Positions 53,820 through 62,444 of a stretch of 64,000 nt of DNA are shown here, piece after piece; the stretch's first letter is position 1, and every line of letters starts with the position of its first letter. Below the pieces are notes generated by a model. That model was not told the DNA's origin. It ran no database searches and worked only from the letters and a program-made list of their open reading frames with translations. The stretch lies in NCBI RefSeq assembly GCF_002937115.1, contig NZ_NHRY01000260.1:84237-148236 (forward strand), written 5' to 3'. The DNA is from Rhodopila globiformis. Lineage in GTDB: Bacteria; Pseudomonadota; Alphaproteobacteria; Acetobacterales; Acetobacteraceae. Position numbers and translations under genes: made by a program.

Positions 53820-54728
53820 TTATTCAGCGGCCAGCGCGGGAATCTGCTCCGCGGTCAGGCCGGTGCCCTTGATGGTGGTGCGGCGGAGGTCGCGGACCTC
53901 CTCGAGATCGCGGTAGGCCCGGGCGCGGTGCATCGTGGTGCGGTTGTCCCACATCACCAGGTCATGCACCCGCCAGTGGTGGGCGTGGGTGAATTGCGGC
54001 TGCGTCGCGTGCTCGGTCAGGTCGCGGATGAAGGCGCGGGCTTCCGGCACCGGCCAGCCGACGATGCTGCCGATGTGGGCGGAGAGGTACAGCGATTTGC
54101 GCCCGGTGACCGGGTGCGTCCGCACCAGGCGGTGGCGCACCGGGCGGATCTTGTCCTCGTTGCCCGGGCCGTAGTCGGCGAAGCCAAGCTGGGCGCGGGA
54201 AAAGGCGATCGAGTGCTCGGCTATCAGGTCCTCGATCTCGGCCTTGGTGCGGTCGTCCAGCGCGTCATACGCCGCCCGCATGTCGGCGAATTCGGTATCG
54301 CCGCCGCTGCCTGGCACCACACGCGCCGACAGCAGGGAATAGATCGCGCCGGTGGCGCGGAACGAGGCGTCGGAATGCCACAGCCGGTTGCCAAGCGCAT
54401 ACATGCGGCGGTTGTCGTCCCGCCCGCGCAAGGCGCCGGATGCGGTCAGGTTGGAGACGTCGGCCATCTCCACCGACCCAAGCCGCTGCTCCTCGGGCTT
54501 CGACATCTGGGCGATCAGGGCGGCTTCGAGGTCTCCGAAGTTGCGGCTGAAGGAACGCTGCTGTTCGTCGGTCAGGGGCTGGCCGCGGAACACCAGCACG
54601 GCGTAGCGGTCCATGCCGGCTTCGATCGCGGCGACCTGATCGGCTGACAAAGGGGCGTTGATCGCGAGGCCGCTGACCTCGGCGACGAAATCCCCGGACG
54701 GTGTCCGGGCGAGCGGTGTGATCTCCAC
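53820..54728 (-). CDS. TauD/TfdA-family 2-oxoglutarate-dependent dioxygenase (copy 2)
   Basis: Protein of 302 residues, clearly paralogous to copy 1: AEIEDL, EHS, RTHPVTGRKSLYLS, PEARAFIRDL and MWDNR are shared. Fe ligands are H118-x-D120 (LWHSDASF) and H267 (TTMHRARAYR); Arg residues near 282 (RDLRRTTI) bind the co-substrate. Differences concentrate in residues about 70-110 and 180-195, where the substrate pocket is expected, so the pair probably acts on different compounds. ATG 54728 is the first start of the operon; GGGAGG lies upstream. Confidence 0.92.
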   Translation of the reverse strand: MEITPLARTPSGDFVAEVSGLAINAPLSADQVAAIEAGMDRYAVLVFRGQPLTDEQQRSFSRNFGDLEAALIAQMSKPEEQRLGSVEMADVSNLTASGALRGRDDNRRMYALGNRLWHSDASFRATGAIYSLLSARVVPGSGGDTEFADMRAAYDALDDRTKAEIEDLIAEHSIAFSRAQLGFADYGPGNEDKIRPVRHRLVRTHPVTGRKSLYLSAHIGSIVGWPVPEARAFIRDLTEHATQPQFTHAHHWRVHDLVMWDNRTTMHRARAYRDLEEVRDLRRTTIKGTGLTAEQIPALAAE

Positions 54729-54959
54729 CGGCTTTCCTCCCGCATGAAACTACCGGCGAGTATAGCGCCGATCCGGGTTGGCATGCCAAGGTCGGAGGGC
54801 AGTTCGTTGTTCATTTGCAATCAGTCGCCTGCGGGCCGGGATGCTTCCACCGAAGCGGGTTGTCGTTCCGGCTTGAGAGCGAGCTTTCCGTTACCGGAAG
54901 AAACCAAAGCCTCATGCGGGCCATGGGTTCGTTCCGATACTGATAAGCGTCGCCGCGAT

Positions 54960-55178
54960 CTACCGCGTTTCCTGGCTGGCGAACACGCCCGCGGCAATCG
55001 CCTCACGCAGCACCTGCTCGACGCGGCTGGTGTAGCCTTTGCCGGAGGCTTTCACCGTGGCGACGATCGCTGCGTCAAGCCGCAGGCTGATGTGGGTCTT
55101 GGGTGACTCAAGGCGCGGTCGCCCGCCCCGACGGGCGGCTCGCGGCTTCGCTTTGCCGGTCATGGCCGTTGCTTTCAT
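54960..55178 (-). CDS. Ribbon-helix-helix protein, BrnA/CopG antitoxin-like
   Basis: About 72 residues from ATG 55178. A basic N-terminal tail (KPRAARRGGRPRLESPKTH) is followed by ISLRLDAAIVATVKASGKGY and TSRVEQVLREAI, which matches the RHH pattern of BrnA-like antitoxins. The start overlaps the stop of the DUF29 gene by ATGA (55175-55178), so the two are translationally coupled. No BrnT-type toxin is adjacent, so if this is a toxin-antitoxin pair the DUF29 protein would be the partner; that is speculative. Confidence 0.75.
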   Translation of the reverse strand: MKATAMTGKAKPRAARRGGRPRLESPKTHISLRLDAAIVATVKASGKGYTSRVEQVLREAIAAGVFASQETR

Positions 55179-55657
55179 TGGTCCGGCGGATACCACTCAC
55201 CGAGCACCTGCTCGGCGGAGTAGGTCAGGCTGTTGACGTCGAGGCGCGGCTGCTTGCCATACAGGTCGAGCGCATAAAGCACCGTCTGCCGGGCGTCGGG
55301 GGTTTCCTCCGTCACCATGGTCGCCAACATCGACTTCAGCCCGGGGTTCTTCCTCAGATGCCGCGCGACGGCTTTGCGCGTGCGGAAGATGGTCTCCATC
55401 CAGCCGCGGCGCGGATCCGTCGCAGGCGAGGCCTGCAGCTTCATCAGGTGCTCGATGATCGTGCCGATCATGCTGCTCAGCGTCGATTCTTCCGAGCGGC
55501 CCAAACTTTCTATCTCATCGGCAATGTGTGACCAATCCAGGGCCGAATCGTTGACCAGCGCACCATCGGCGCGGCGCCGGAGCAGGGCACCCTGCTGCTG
55601 CGCCCAGGCGTGGAAGTCGCGCCGGTAAAGCGCAGTATCCGTTTCGTTTGTGCTCAT
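55175..55657 (-). CDS. DUF29 domain protein
   Basis: Protein of 160 residues with the DUF29 helical pattern: YRRDFHAWAQQQGALLRR, DWSHIADEIESLGRSEESTL, MIGTIIEHLMKLQ and RTRKAVARHLRKNPGLK. Family function is unknown. ATG 55657 is used, with GGAGG upstream (TGGAGGTATCCC); the frame is open to 55744. It is the first gene of a two-gene operon with the RHH protein. Confidence 0.85.
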   Translation of the reverse strand: MSTNETDTALYRRDFHAWAQQQGALLRRRADGALVNDSALDWSHIADEIESLGRSEESTLSSMIGTIIEHLMKLQASPATDPRRGWMETIFRTRKAVARHLRKNPGLKSMLATMVTEETPDARQTVLYALDLYGKQPRLDVNSLTYSAEQVLGEWYPPDQ

Positions 55658-55984
55658 GGGATACCTCCATAGGTTTTTGTAGCACAAAAACTCTGTGGGC
55701 CAAGGTTTTTGTGCTGTCGAAAATGCGGGCGGGCCATGCCGCATGCGTATCAGGATAAAACGACTGGTGAAGAAGGATTTGGTGCCGCGGCCGTTCTCTC
55801 ACCGTCATGGCCGGGCCTGTCCCGGCCATGACGATAGGGAGAAGACCTTGCTCCGCCAGATCGCCTATCCTGATACGCATGGGGCCGCGCCGTCGCCCCG
55901 CATCGCCGCGCCCATCCGCGAGTCGGGTTGGGTGTTCTCCGGCTGCAGCCGGGATATCGGCGCCCTGATGACCGGCAAGCGCCG
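55658..55984. other. Repeat-bearing intergenic region (327 bp)
   Basis: ATGCGTATCAGGATAAAACG (about 55744) and ATCGCCTATCCTGATACGCAT-type arm (about 55860-55880) are inverted around a short family B palindrome (55804-55832) whose asymmetric centre is missing. The remaining part is unremarkable. The DUF29 operon promoter should lie in 55660-55740, where the sequence is less GC-rich. Confidence 0.7.
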
Positions 55985-56989
55985 CTACCGCGCCAGGGCC
56001 CGCAGCAGCGCTGTCGAGACATCGAAAACATCCAGCAGGCGCGCCACGTAATGGTCATGCACCGCGAAACCGGGGGCGGCCGGATCCTGCATCTGCCGCT
56101 CCAGCGCATCCAGCATCCGTTGCAGCCGAAACCGGTGCAGCCCAAGCCGTTTCTGCACCGGATCGGCTACCACGCCCGCGAAAGCCGAAACGATCGTCGA
56201 GGCGACGAACAATCCGCCCGTCAGCCCCGCCACCAGCGCGGCCGAGGGCGCGACCGGGAACATTCCATACCACACCGATCCCAGCGCCCCACCCAGCGGA
56301 AACGACGTCACCGCGGCTTGCTGCGCGATGGCCGCGGCCAGCGTGGGGCCCAGCGCCAGCGCGCCCGGCGTGAGTTTCTGCAACGCCAGCGCGCCGCTGC
56401 TGAGCGTGATCAGCGCCGTGGTGATCTCGGTCGCCGCCGCCCGGGTGCGGGTATATTCGATCATGGCGTGCTCGATCCGCTTGCGCAACGCCGGATCGTC
56501 GCCGCGCGCCGCGATGGCTTCCAGGGTCGGGGCCAGCGTCGCCACGACCCGTTCGTCGGACAGGATCGTTTCGGCCAGCGTATCCCTCGTTGCCACCCGC
56601 TCGCCGTCGCGATAGGGCAGTTCCAGCAGGCCCACGTGCATCCGCCAGGCGAGTTCCCGGCCCACCGCCGTCTCCACCGTCAACCGTGCCTTGCCGATCT
56701 TCCGGCCGATTCGTGGGGCACCGAGCTTCTCCACGGCCCGCCCGGCCAGCAGCACGCCAACCTGCGGCCCTGCCATCGTCAGGTTGTACGGCGCGCGCAG
56801 GATGTCCCAGCCGAGCGCCGCGCGATGCAGCCCGAGCGCGCCACGCAGCGAGAAATTCGTGTCGATGAACCATTCCACCCGCTGCCGCCGATCGGCGAAG
56901 TAGCGCCGCACACCGTCACCGACAATCTGTTGCGCGAGCAACTTGTTCGTTCCGCTGTCAGACGTTGCAGCCGCTGCTGCGTTGCTCAT
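55985..56989 (-). CDS. Membrane-associated protein of unknown function
   Basis: About 334 residues. The N-terminal part includes RRYFADRRQRVEWFIDTNFS and LRGALGLHRAALGWDILRAP, then two or three hydrophobic segments (AAVTSFPLGGALGSVWYGMF, ALVAGLTGGLFVASTIVSAF) that suggest membrane insertion, and an Arg/His-rich C-terminus. I do not recognise a named family with confidence. ATG 56989 has TCAGGAGTCC directly upstream, which decides the start against the open frame to 57112. It is divergent from the ThDP enzyme gene. Confidence 0.65.
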   Translation of the reverse strand: MSNAAAAATSDSGTNKLLAQQIVGDGVRRYFADRRQRVEWFIDTNFSLRGALGLHRAALGWDILRAPYNLTMAGPQVGVLLAGRAVEKLGAPRIGRKIGKARLTVETAVGRELAWRMHVGLLELPYRDGERVATRDTLAETILSDERVVATLAPTLEAIAARGDDPALRKRIEHAMIEYTRTRAAATEITTALITLSSGALALQKLTPGALALGPTLAAAIAQQAAVTSFPLGGALGSVWYGMFPVAPSAALVAGLTGGLFVASTIVSAFAGVVADPVQKRLGLHRFRLQRMLDALERQMQDPAAPGFAVHDHYVARLLDVFDVSTALLRALAR

Positions 56990-57195
56990 CGGACTCCTGA
57001 CGGTGCCTGCCGTCCCGGCGCTTTGCGATCGGCTTCCCCGGAAGGGCTCGTGGCAGAATATGTCCACGACCGCAACCGACGGCAAGACCGCCGAAGATGT
57101 CGTCTGCGACATGCAATCCGCAGGGCGATGCCAACGGCGATTGACCTCGCGCAGGCTCTGTCCCAGCGTCGGCTACCGGATCAAGGGAGTTCGAA

Positions 57196-58854
57196 ATGGC
57201 CAGCGACTACACCGTCGGCGATCTCGTCGCCGAGTTCCTGTCCGCGTGCGGCGTCACCACCGTGTTCGGCATCGCCTCGGTGCACAATATCCCGATGCTG
57301 GACGCCATCGGCCGGCGCAACACCATCCGCTTCATGATGGCGCGCGGAGAACTCGGCGGCGCACACATGGCCGACGGCTATGCGCGGGTCAGCCAGGGAT
57401 TGGGCGTTATCATGTCCTCCACCGGCCCAGGCGCGGCGAATGCCGTCGGCGGCCTGATCGAGGCACGGTTCGCCGGCTCGCCGGTGCTGCACATCACCGG
57501 CCAGACAGCGACGAAATACGCCGATCGCGCGATGGGGTCGGTGCACGATGCGTACGACCAGCTCGGCATGATGGCGTCGGTCTGCAAGACGGCGTACCGC
57601 ATCCGCTCGGCACAGCATGCGCTCGGCGTGCTGACGCGGGCGGCGGCCGAGGCGCTCAGCCCGCCGATGGGGCCGGTCAGCGTCGAGGTGCCGATCGATC
57701 TGCAGCGGGTGAAGATCGATCGCCCGGCGGTGCTGGATGGTTTCGTTCTGCCCCTGCCGCCGCCGCGCCGGCCGACGGAGCAGGAACTGGACGAGCTTGC
57801 CGCCCGTGTCGTCGCGGCGAAGCGGCCGCTGCTGTGGCTGGGCAACGGCGCCAAGGCGGCGGGCGGCGCGGCGGCGCGGCTGCTGGAGATGGGCTTCGGC
57901 ATGGTCACCAGCTTCAACGGCCGCGCCACGGTGCCCGAGGACCATCCGCGCACCCTCGGCGCCCTGACCGGCAGCGGCATGCCGGTGATCACCGATTTCT
58001 ATAAGACGGTGGATTTGTGCCTGGTCGTTGGATGCCGGCTGCGCGGCCATGAAACGAACGACTTCAATGTCAGGCTGCCGGACAACCTGGTCCAGGTCGA
58101 TGCCGATCCAGGCGCCAACGGCCGAACCTATCCGAACCAGTATTTCGTCTGCGGCGACGCCAGGCTGACCCTGGACGCCCTGGCCAGCCGGATCGACGGC
58201 AGGCTGGAGGTCGCGCCCGGCTATCCCGAGGAATTCGCCGAACTGAAGCGCACCGCGCAACGCAGCTATATCGATACGCTCGGCGCCTACGGCACGTTCA
58301 GCGGACAGTTGCGCGCGGTGATGCCGAAGGACGCGATCTGGGCGCGCGACGTCACCCAGAACAACACCACCTGGGGAAACCGCGTGTTTCCGTTGTACGC
58401 GCCGAACCAGAACGTCTATCCCGTCGGCGCCGGCATCGGCCAGGGATTGTGCCTGGGCATCGGCGCCGCGGCGGCCGCGGGGGATCGCAAGACCGTCGTG
58501 ATGACCGGCGACGGCGGCTTCTTCCTCAATGTCGGCGAACTGTGGACCGCGTTACAGGAGAAGCTGGACATGGTCGTGATCGTCATGAACGACCGCGGCT
58601 ATGGCGTGATCAAGCGCATTCAGGACGTCACCGCGCAGGGCCGCCGGTTCTACGCCGATCTGCAAAGCCCCGACCTGGAGAAACTGGCGGCCTTGTCGGA
58701 AATTCCCTACTTCCGCTGCTCGCATTCCGAAACGTTTGGCGATACAGTGGCGAAAGCACTGGCGATCAAGGGGCTGACGATGGTGGAAGTGGACATGGCG
58801 GCGGTGGGCGAGTTCCCCGCTTATTACCCGTTCAACCAGAAACCGGCCGCCTGA
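57196..58854 (+). CDS. Thiamine-diphosphate-dependent enzyme of the acetolactate synthase/decarboxylase family
   Basis: Protein of 552 residues with the three ThDP-enzyme domains. The N-terminal Pyr domain has the activating E52 (RFMMARGELGGAHMADGYAR). The central domain is about 190-330. The C-terminal PP domain has the cofactor motif GDGGFFLNVGELWTA ... MNDRGYG (GDG to N spacing as expected). It could be an acetolactate synthase-like, oxalyl-CoA or benzoylformate-type decarboxylase; no small ALS subunit is present, favouring a catabolic role. ATG 57196 is the start. The NupC gene begins 5 bp after its stop, an unusual pairing. Confidence 0.9.
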   Translation: MASDYTVGDLVAEFLSACGVTTVFGIASVHNIPMLDAIGRRNTIRFMMARGELGGAHMADGYARVSQGLGVIMSSTGPGAANAVGGLIEARFAGSPVLHITGQTATKYADRAMGSVHDAYDQLGMMASVCKTAYRIRSAQHALGVLTRAAAEALSPPMGPVSVEVPIDLQRVKIDRPAVLDGFVLPLPPPRRPTEQELDELAARVVAAKRPLLWLGNGAKAAGGAAARLLEMGFGMVTSFNGRATVPEDHPRTLGALTGSGMPVITDFYKTVDLCLVVGCRLRGHETNDFNVRLPDNLVQVDADPGANGRTYPNQYFVCGDARLTLDALASRIDGRLEVAPGYPEEFAELKRTAQRSYIDTLGAYGTFSGQLRAVMPKDAIWARDVTQNNTTWGNRVFPLYAPNQNVYPVGAGIGQGLCLGIGAAAAAGDRKTVVMTGDGGFFLNVGELWTALQEKLDMVVIVMNDRGYGVIKRIQDVTAQGRRFYADLQSPDLEKLAALSEIPYFRCSHSETFGDTVAKALAIKGLTMVEVDMAAVGEFPAYYPFNQKPAA

Positions 58855-58859
58855 CCGCG

Positions 58860-60122
58860 ATGCCGCACGCGGGCCCCGTTTTCCAGGCTGGCGCGGGCCT
58901 CGCGTCGCTGCTGCTGCTGGCGTTCCTGCTCAGCGAGGACCGCCGGCGCATTCCCTGGCGCACCGTCGTTGCCGGCGTCGTGCTGCAGATCGCCTTCGCG
59001 CTGCTGCTGATCGGCGTGCCCGGTTCCGCGCGGGTGATGTTCTGGCTGAACGACGGCGCCAATGCGCTGCACGACGCGACCCTGGCCGGGACGCAGTTCG
59101 TGTTCGGCTACCTGGGCGGCGGTGCGCCGGCCTTCGCCGAGACTCATCCCGGCGCCAGCTTCATCCTGGCGTTCCAGGCGCTGCCGCTGGTGCTGACGAT
59201 CAGCGCGCTGGCCTCGCTGCTGTTCTACTGGGGCATCCTGCAGCGGATCACCGCCGGCTTCGCCTGGCTGCTGCGGCGGGTGATGGGCATCGGCGGCCCG
59301 CTGGCGCTCGGCGCCGCGGTGCATGTCTTCGTCGGCATGATCGAGGCGCCGCTACTGGTCCGGCCGTACCTCGCGCGCATGCAGCGGGGCGAGCTGTTCG
59401 CGCTGATGACCTGCGGCATGGCGGGCGTGGCCGGGACGGTGATGGTGATCTACGCCTCGTTCCTGGCGCCGTTCGTGCCGAACGCGCTGGGCAACATCCT
59501 GATCGCCTCGATCATCAGCACGCCTGCCGGCCTCGCCATCGCCGCCCTGATGGTGCCGTTCGACCCCTCCGATCGGCCGGGCGCGGAGCTGGTGATCGAG
59601 GACCCGCCGCACAGCAGTTTGGACGCGCTGGTGAAGGGCACGATGGATGGCGTGCCGATCCTGGCGGCGATCATCGCGACTCTGCTGGTGACGGTGGCGC
59701 TGGTGACGCTGGTGAACATGGCACTGGGGCTGTTCCCGGACTGGGGGGGCGGTGCGGTGACGCTGCAGCGGATCTTCGCCCTGCCCTTCCGCCCGGTGAT
59801 GTGGCTGATTGGCGTGCCGTGGGCCGAGACGGCGACGGCATCGACGCTGATGGCGACGAAGACCGTGCTGAACGAGTTCGTCGCTTATATGAATTTCTCC
59901 ACCCTGCCGGCCGCGACCTTCTCGCATCGCACCCGCATGATCCTGACCTATTCGCTGTGCGGCTTTGCCAATTTCGGCAGCCTGGGCATCGTCATCGGCG
60001 GCCTCGGCGCGATGGTGCCGGCGCGGCGGCAGGAGATCGTTGGGCTCGGGCTGCGCACCATCCTGTCGGGCACCCTGGCGACCTGCATGAGCGGTGCGGT
60101 GGCGGGCGCGCTGGCTGGCTGA
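58860..60122 (+). CDS. NupC-type concentrative nucleoside transporter
   Basis: Protein of 420 residues of the CNT family with about 8-10 helices. Blocks include VFVGMIEAPLLVRPYLARM (first substrate-binding region), ALMTCGMAGVAGTVMVIYAS, TATASTLMATKTVLNEFVAY and the C-terminal ALCGFANFGSLGIV-like sequence (CGFANFGSLGIVIGGLGAM). It imports nucleosides with H+ or Na+. ATG 58860 begins just after the ThDP gene. Its 3' end is copied twice downstream: about 74 bp at 60901-60973 and about 270 bp at 62607-62875. Confidence 0.92.
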   Translation: MPHAGPVFQAGAGLASLLLLAFLLSEDRRRIPWRTVVAGVVLQIAFALLLIGVPGSARVMFWLNDGANALHDATLAGTQFVFGYLGGGAPAFAETHPGASFILAFQALPLVLTISALASLLFYWGILQRITAGFAWLLRRVMGIGGPLALGAAVHVFVGMIEAPLLVRPYLARMQRGELFALMTCGMAGVAGTVMVIYASFLAPFVPNALGNILIASIISTPAGLAIAALMVPFDPSDRPGAELVIEDPPHSSLDALVKGTMDGVPILAAIIATLLVTVALVTLVNMALGLFPDWGGGAVTLQRIFALPFRPVMWLIGVPWAETATASTLMATKTVLNEFVAYMNFSTLPAATFSHRTRMILTYSLCGFANFGSLGIVIGGLGAMVPARRQEIVGLGLRTILSGTLATCMSGAVAGALAG

Positions 60123-60198
60123 CTGGTTGACCGCCTCGTCCGGCAGATCAGAGACTTGGCCTCACAGCCACCATCCCCGCAATCCAACACGAGCCACC

Positions 60199-60221
60199 CG
60201 CAAAAACAGCCGCCGGCTGCG
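60199..60221 (+). repeat. Left direct repeat flanking the toxin-antitoxin module
   Basis: CGCAAAAA-N6-CCGGCTGCG. The matching right copy at 60887-60907 is CGCAAAAA-N4-CCGGCTGCG. Confidence 0.55.
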
Positions 60222-60235
60222 ATAGCAATGGGCGC

Positions 60236-60265
60236 TTGACCAATTATACTGGCGTGCCGTATGAT
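60236..60265 (+). promoter_or_regulatory. Candidate promoter of the toxin-antitoxin module
   Basis: TTGACC (60236-60241) and TATGAT (60260-60265) with an 18-bp spacer. Transcription would start at about 60272, the ATG of the BrnT-like frame. Confidence 0.45.
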
Positions 60266-60271
60266 CCTTCC

Positions 60272-60545
60272 ATGGAGATCAGCTACGATCCCACCAAAGA
60301 CGTCAGGAACCTTGCGAAGCACGGCCTGTCCCTGGAATTCGGTGCTCGTGTGCTGGTCAACCTGTTCGCAGAGGTCGAGGACCCAACGCCAGGACTATGG
60401 CGAGAAGCGGATGAAGGCCTTCGCCGAGATCAACGGTATCTGGTTTCAATGCGCCTACACGATGCGCGGAACCGTCGCGCACATCATCAACGTCCACCGG
60501 ACCAACGAAAAGGAGGTGCGTAAGTGGCTGGAGAGGTCAGAATAA
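60272..60545 (+). pseudogene. BrnT-like toxin gene broken by a +1 frameshift
   Basis: The first frame from ATG 60272 gives MEISYDPTKDVRNLAKHGLS and LEFGARVLVNLFAEVEDP, the classic BrnT N-terminus. The BrnT C-terminal half continues in the next frame as RQDYGEKRMKAFAEINGIWF and VRKWLERSE, ending at 60545. One extra base near 60380-60395 explains the break. As written, the toxin would be cut off and followed by unrelated residues. BrnT toxins are RelE-fold ribonucleases. A sequencing error is the alternative explanation. Confidence 0.75.
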
Positions 60546-60877
60546 CCGTCACGCCCGAGAAGCTGAAGGAGATCGACGCATCGGTTGACTGGAAGCGGAT
60601 CCATGCCATGACCGAGGCCGAGATCGAGACGGCAATCGCCAGCGACCCTGACGCCTCGCCGCTGACGGAGACCGAAGGCATGGCTCTGCGTCTGCAAGCG
60701 GTCCGCAAGCGCCTGGGGCTGTCACAGCCGGAGTTCGCTGAACGGTTCCATATCCCGGTCGGAACGTTGCGTGATTGGGAGCAAGCGCGGCGTCGGATCG
60801 ATGCCGCAGCATGGGCGTATATTCAGGTCATCGACAACGAACCGGAGGCTGTGCTGCGAGCCTTGCAAGCGGCTTGA
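60524..60877 (+). CDS. XRE-family antitoxin (HigA-like helix-turn-helix)
   Basis: Protein of 117 residues from GTG 60524, preceded by AAAGGAGGTGCG, a near-perfect ribosome-binding site. The C-terminal half has the HTH LGLSQPEFAERFHIPVGTLR followed by DWEQARRRIDAAAWAYIQVI, typical of HigA/XRE antitoxins. It overlaps the 3' end of the BrnT-like frame. This combination of a BrnT-type toxin with an XRE antitoxin occurs in place of the RHH BrnA. It is intact although the toxin frame is broken. Confidence 0.88.
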   Translation: MAGEVRITVTPEKLKEIDASVDWKRIHAMTEAEIETAIASDPDASPLTETEGMALRLQAVRKRLGLSQPEFAERFHIPVGTLRDWEQARRRIDAAAWAYIQVIDNEPEAVLRALQAA

Positions 60878-60886
60878 TCAACCGCG

Positions 60887-60907
60887 CGCAAAAAGTCTCC
60901 GGCTGCG
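60887..60907 (+). repeat. Right direct repeat flanking the toxin-antitoxin module
   Basis: CGCAAAAA-N4-CCGGCTGCG, matching 60199-60221; it runs directly into the second copy of the nupC 3' end. Confidence 0.55.
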
Positions 60908-60973
60908 CACCATCCTGTCCGGCACGCTGGCGAACTGCATGAGCGGCGCGGTGGCTGGCGCACTGGTCATCTA
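60901..60973 (+). pseudogene. Fragment of nupC 3' end (copy 2)
   Basis: Encodes LRTILSGTLANCMSGAVAGA plus three residues and a stop; compare LRTILSGTLATCMSGAVAGA of the intact gene. At nucleotide level about 90 percent identical over the first about 64 bases by eye, so it is not a fresh duplication. Confidence 0.8.
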
Positions 60974-61458
60974 ACCGAGTAGTTCGCTTATCGGTACGTT
61001 TGAGCTGCCGTCAATTCGGATTCTTGAATCCGTATAGATTATAATCTTAGACTACGATTTTTTGAAGCAGACTCTAGTTCGTAACAAATGTTGGACAAAC
61101 GCGGGTTATCAATCAAGATCTCAGAAAAGAGACGCGACCGACAAAAGATAGTCCTTGCGCCCGCGATCATCGGTAGACTGCCGCCTCGCTGTCATCCTTA
61201 TCAGCAGGCACCGCCCCATATCCGGCCACTTCCAATCGTTGGAACCGGTTCGCCATCGGGTGTCGCGTTAATGCCCTTTGCCTGGATAGACCAAACTACG
61301 TGACAAGACCTGCGCGCACTCGGCGCCCGGCGTGGTAACGTGCCGCTGGTTATGCTGCTCGTCCGAGTTCACTCAGTCACAGGTGATGTTATCCGAGCAG
61401 ACCCACGCTGAAGTTGTAATCGATCTGAACGGCAGACCAGGAACGGTTATCAGTTCAG
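60974..61458. other. 485-bp lower-GC region with no recognised gene
   Basis: Composition drops sharply, especially 61010-61090 (for example ATAGATTATAATCTTAGAC). Short open frames (61088-61303, 61332-61520) have no ribosome-binding site or recognisable domain. It looks like acquired or eroded DNA. Confidence 0.55.
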
Positions 61459-62439
61459 TCAACGCAGCACATTGTCGCCGGCGCTGGGCGCCCGTTCGCA
61501 ATTCGATAGGCTATACTTGAAGGCTCGCCCCAACTTTCCGTGCCAGGACAACAGCGGTTTCGCCACCAAAACCGACCTGGGCATTGGGTCGCTCGTATTA
61601 AACGGAGATATGAGCACCGCTACATCGAGATTATTACATATCTTGCTGCCCAGAACATCATCATGATTTGGAGTGAAAGTCGATAAAACCAGCAGTTGTT
61701 CAGCGGGCAGAAAAGGTCTGCCGCCCGTGAAGATGCCCCAAAAACCGCTCTCTACTCCCGGCACGAGGAGCGCCAGAAAAGAAAACGCCCAAAACAACGC
61801 CATAAAATCGATGAACTGCCGGGCAGCCCTGGCGAAGGAATAGCGCTTCATGGGTATCCCCAAGAGTTCAATAATCCCGAAGATGGCAGCATAACGAACG
61901 ATCATATCGCTGGCAAATCTTATAAAATCCGTAAGCATACGCAGTATGATTGCAGCCCATATAATGAAGTTTGCTTCAAGCAATACAAATAAAAGGATGT
62001 TGTAGGTGCTGATGAGTTGTTGAGCACTCGGAAACAAAGATGGATTGCCATGCAACAGCGCTCGTATCTGCTGATCTGCAAGAACCTTACTGGCAGTAAG
62101 TGTGCATGGGGCAACAATGGCGTAAAGAATCTTGCCCCACATGCTTTGCCATATCTTGACAAGAATATTTAGATACTTGTGAAATACGTACACGAAAGCC
62201 ACCGGAGAGGTGATACCGAAAACGATATGAAGGTGTGTTCGGTCAGGATTTCCTCTTCCCAATAGTCCCGGAAGCAAGGCGTAAACCGTGGCCGCCAACA
62301 CGATCATACGGGCTGCCCAGTCGATCATACGGGCTGCCCAGTCGATGCTAAGCGTGTTCCACGCCTTCCAGAAGCGAGACTTGATGAAGCCGGCCACGAT
62401 AGCCTGCCTGATCTCGTGCGCCTCCATACTCCTATTCAT
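61459..62439 (-). CDS. Membrane protein of unknown function in the lower-GC island
   Basis: About 326 residues with five or six hydrophobic helices (MIVLAATVYALLPGLLG, ITSPVAFVYVFHKYLNIL, ILLFVLLEANFIIWAAIIL, FMALFWAFSFLALLVPG). Codon usage and GC are lower than in neighbouring genes, suggesting horizontal acquisition. ATG 62439 is chosen because GAGGGG lies 7 nt upstream. An exact 21-bp tandem duplication (62301-62342) repeats DWAARMI at the start of the first membrane helix. No family is recognised. Confidence 0.6.
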   Translation of the reverse strand: MNRSMEAHEIRQAIVAGFIKSRFWKAWNTLSIDWAARMIDWAARMIVLAATVYALLPGLLGRGNPDRTHLHIVFGITSPVAFVYVFHKYLNILVKIWQSMWGKILYAIVAPCTLTASKVLADQQIRALLHGNPSLFPSAQQLISTYNILLFVLLEANFIIWAAIILRMLTDFIRFASDMIVRYAAIFGIIELLGIPMKRYSFARAARQFIDFMALFWAFSFLALLVPGVESGFWGIFTGGRPFLPAEQLLVLSTFTPNHDDVLGSKICNNLDVAVLISPFNTSDPMPRSVLVAKPLLSWHGKLGRAFKYSLSNCERAPSAGDNVLR

Positions 62440-62444
62440 AGAGT

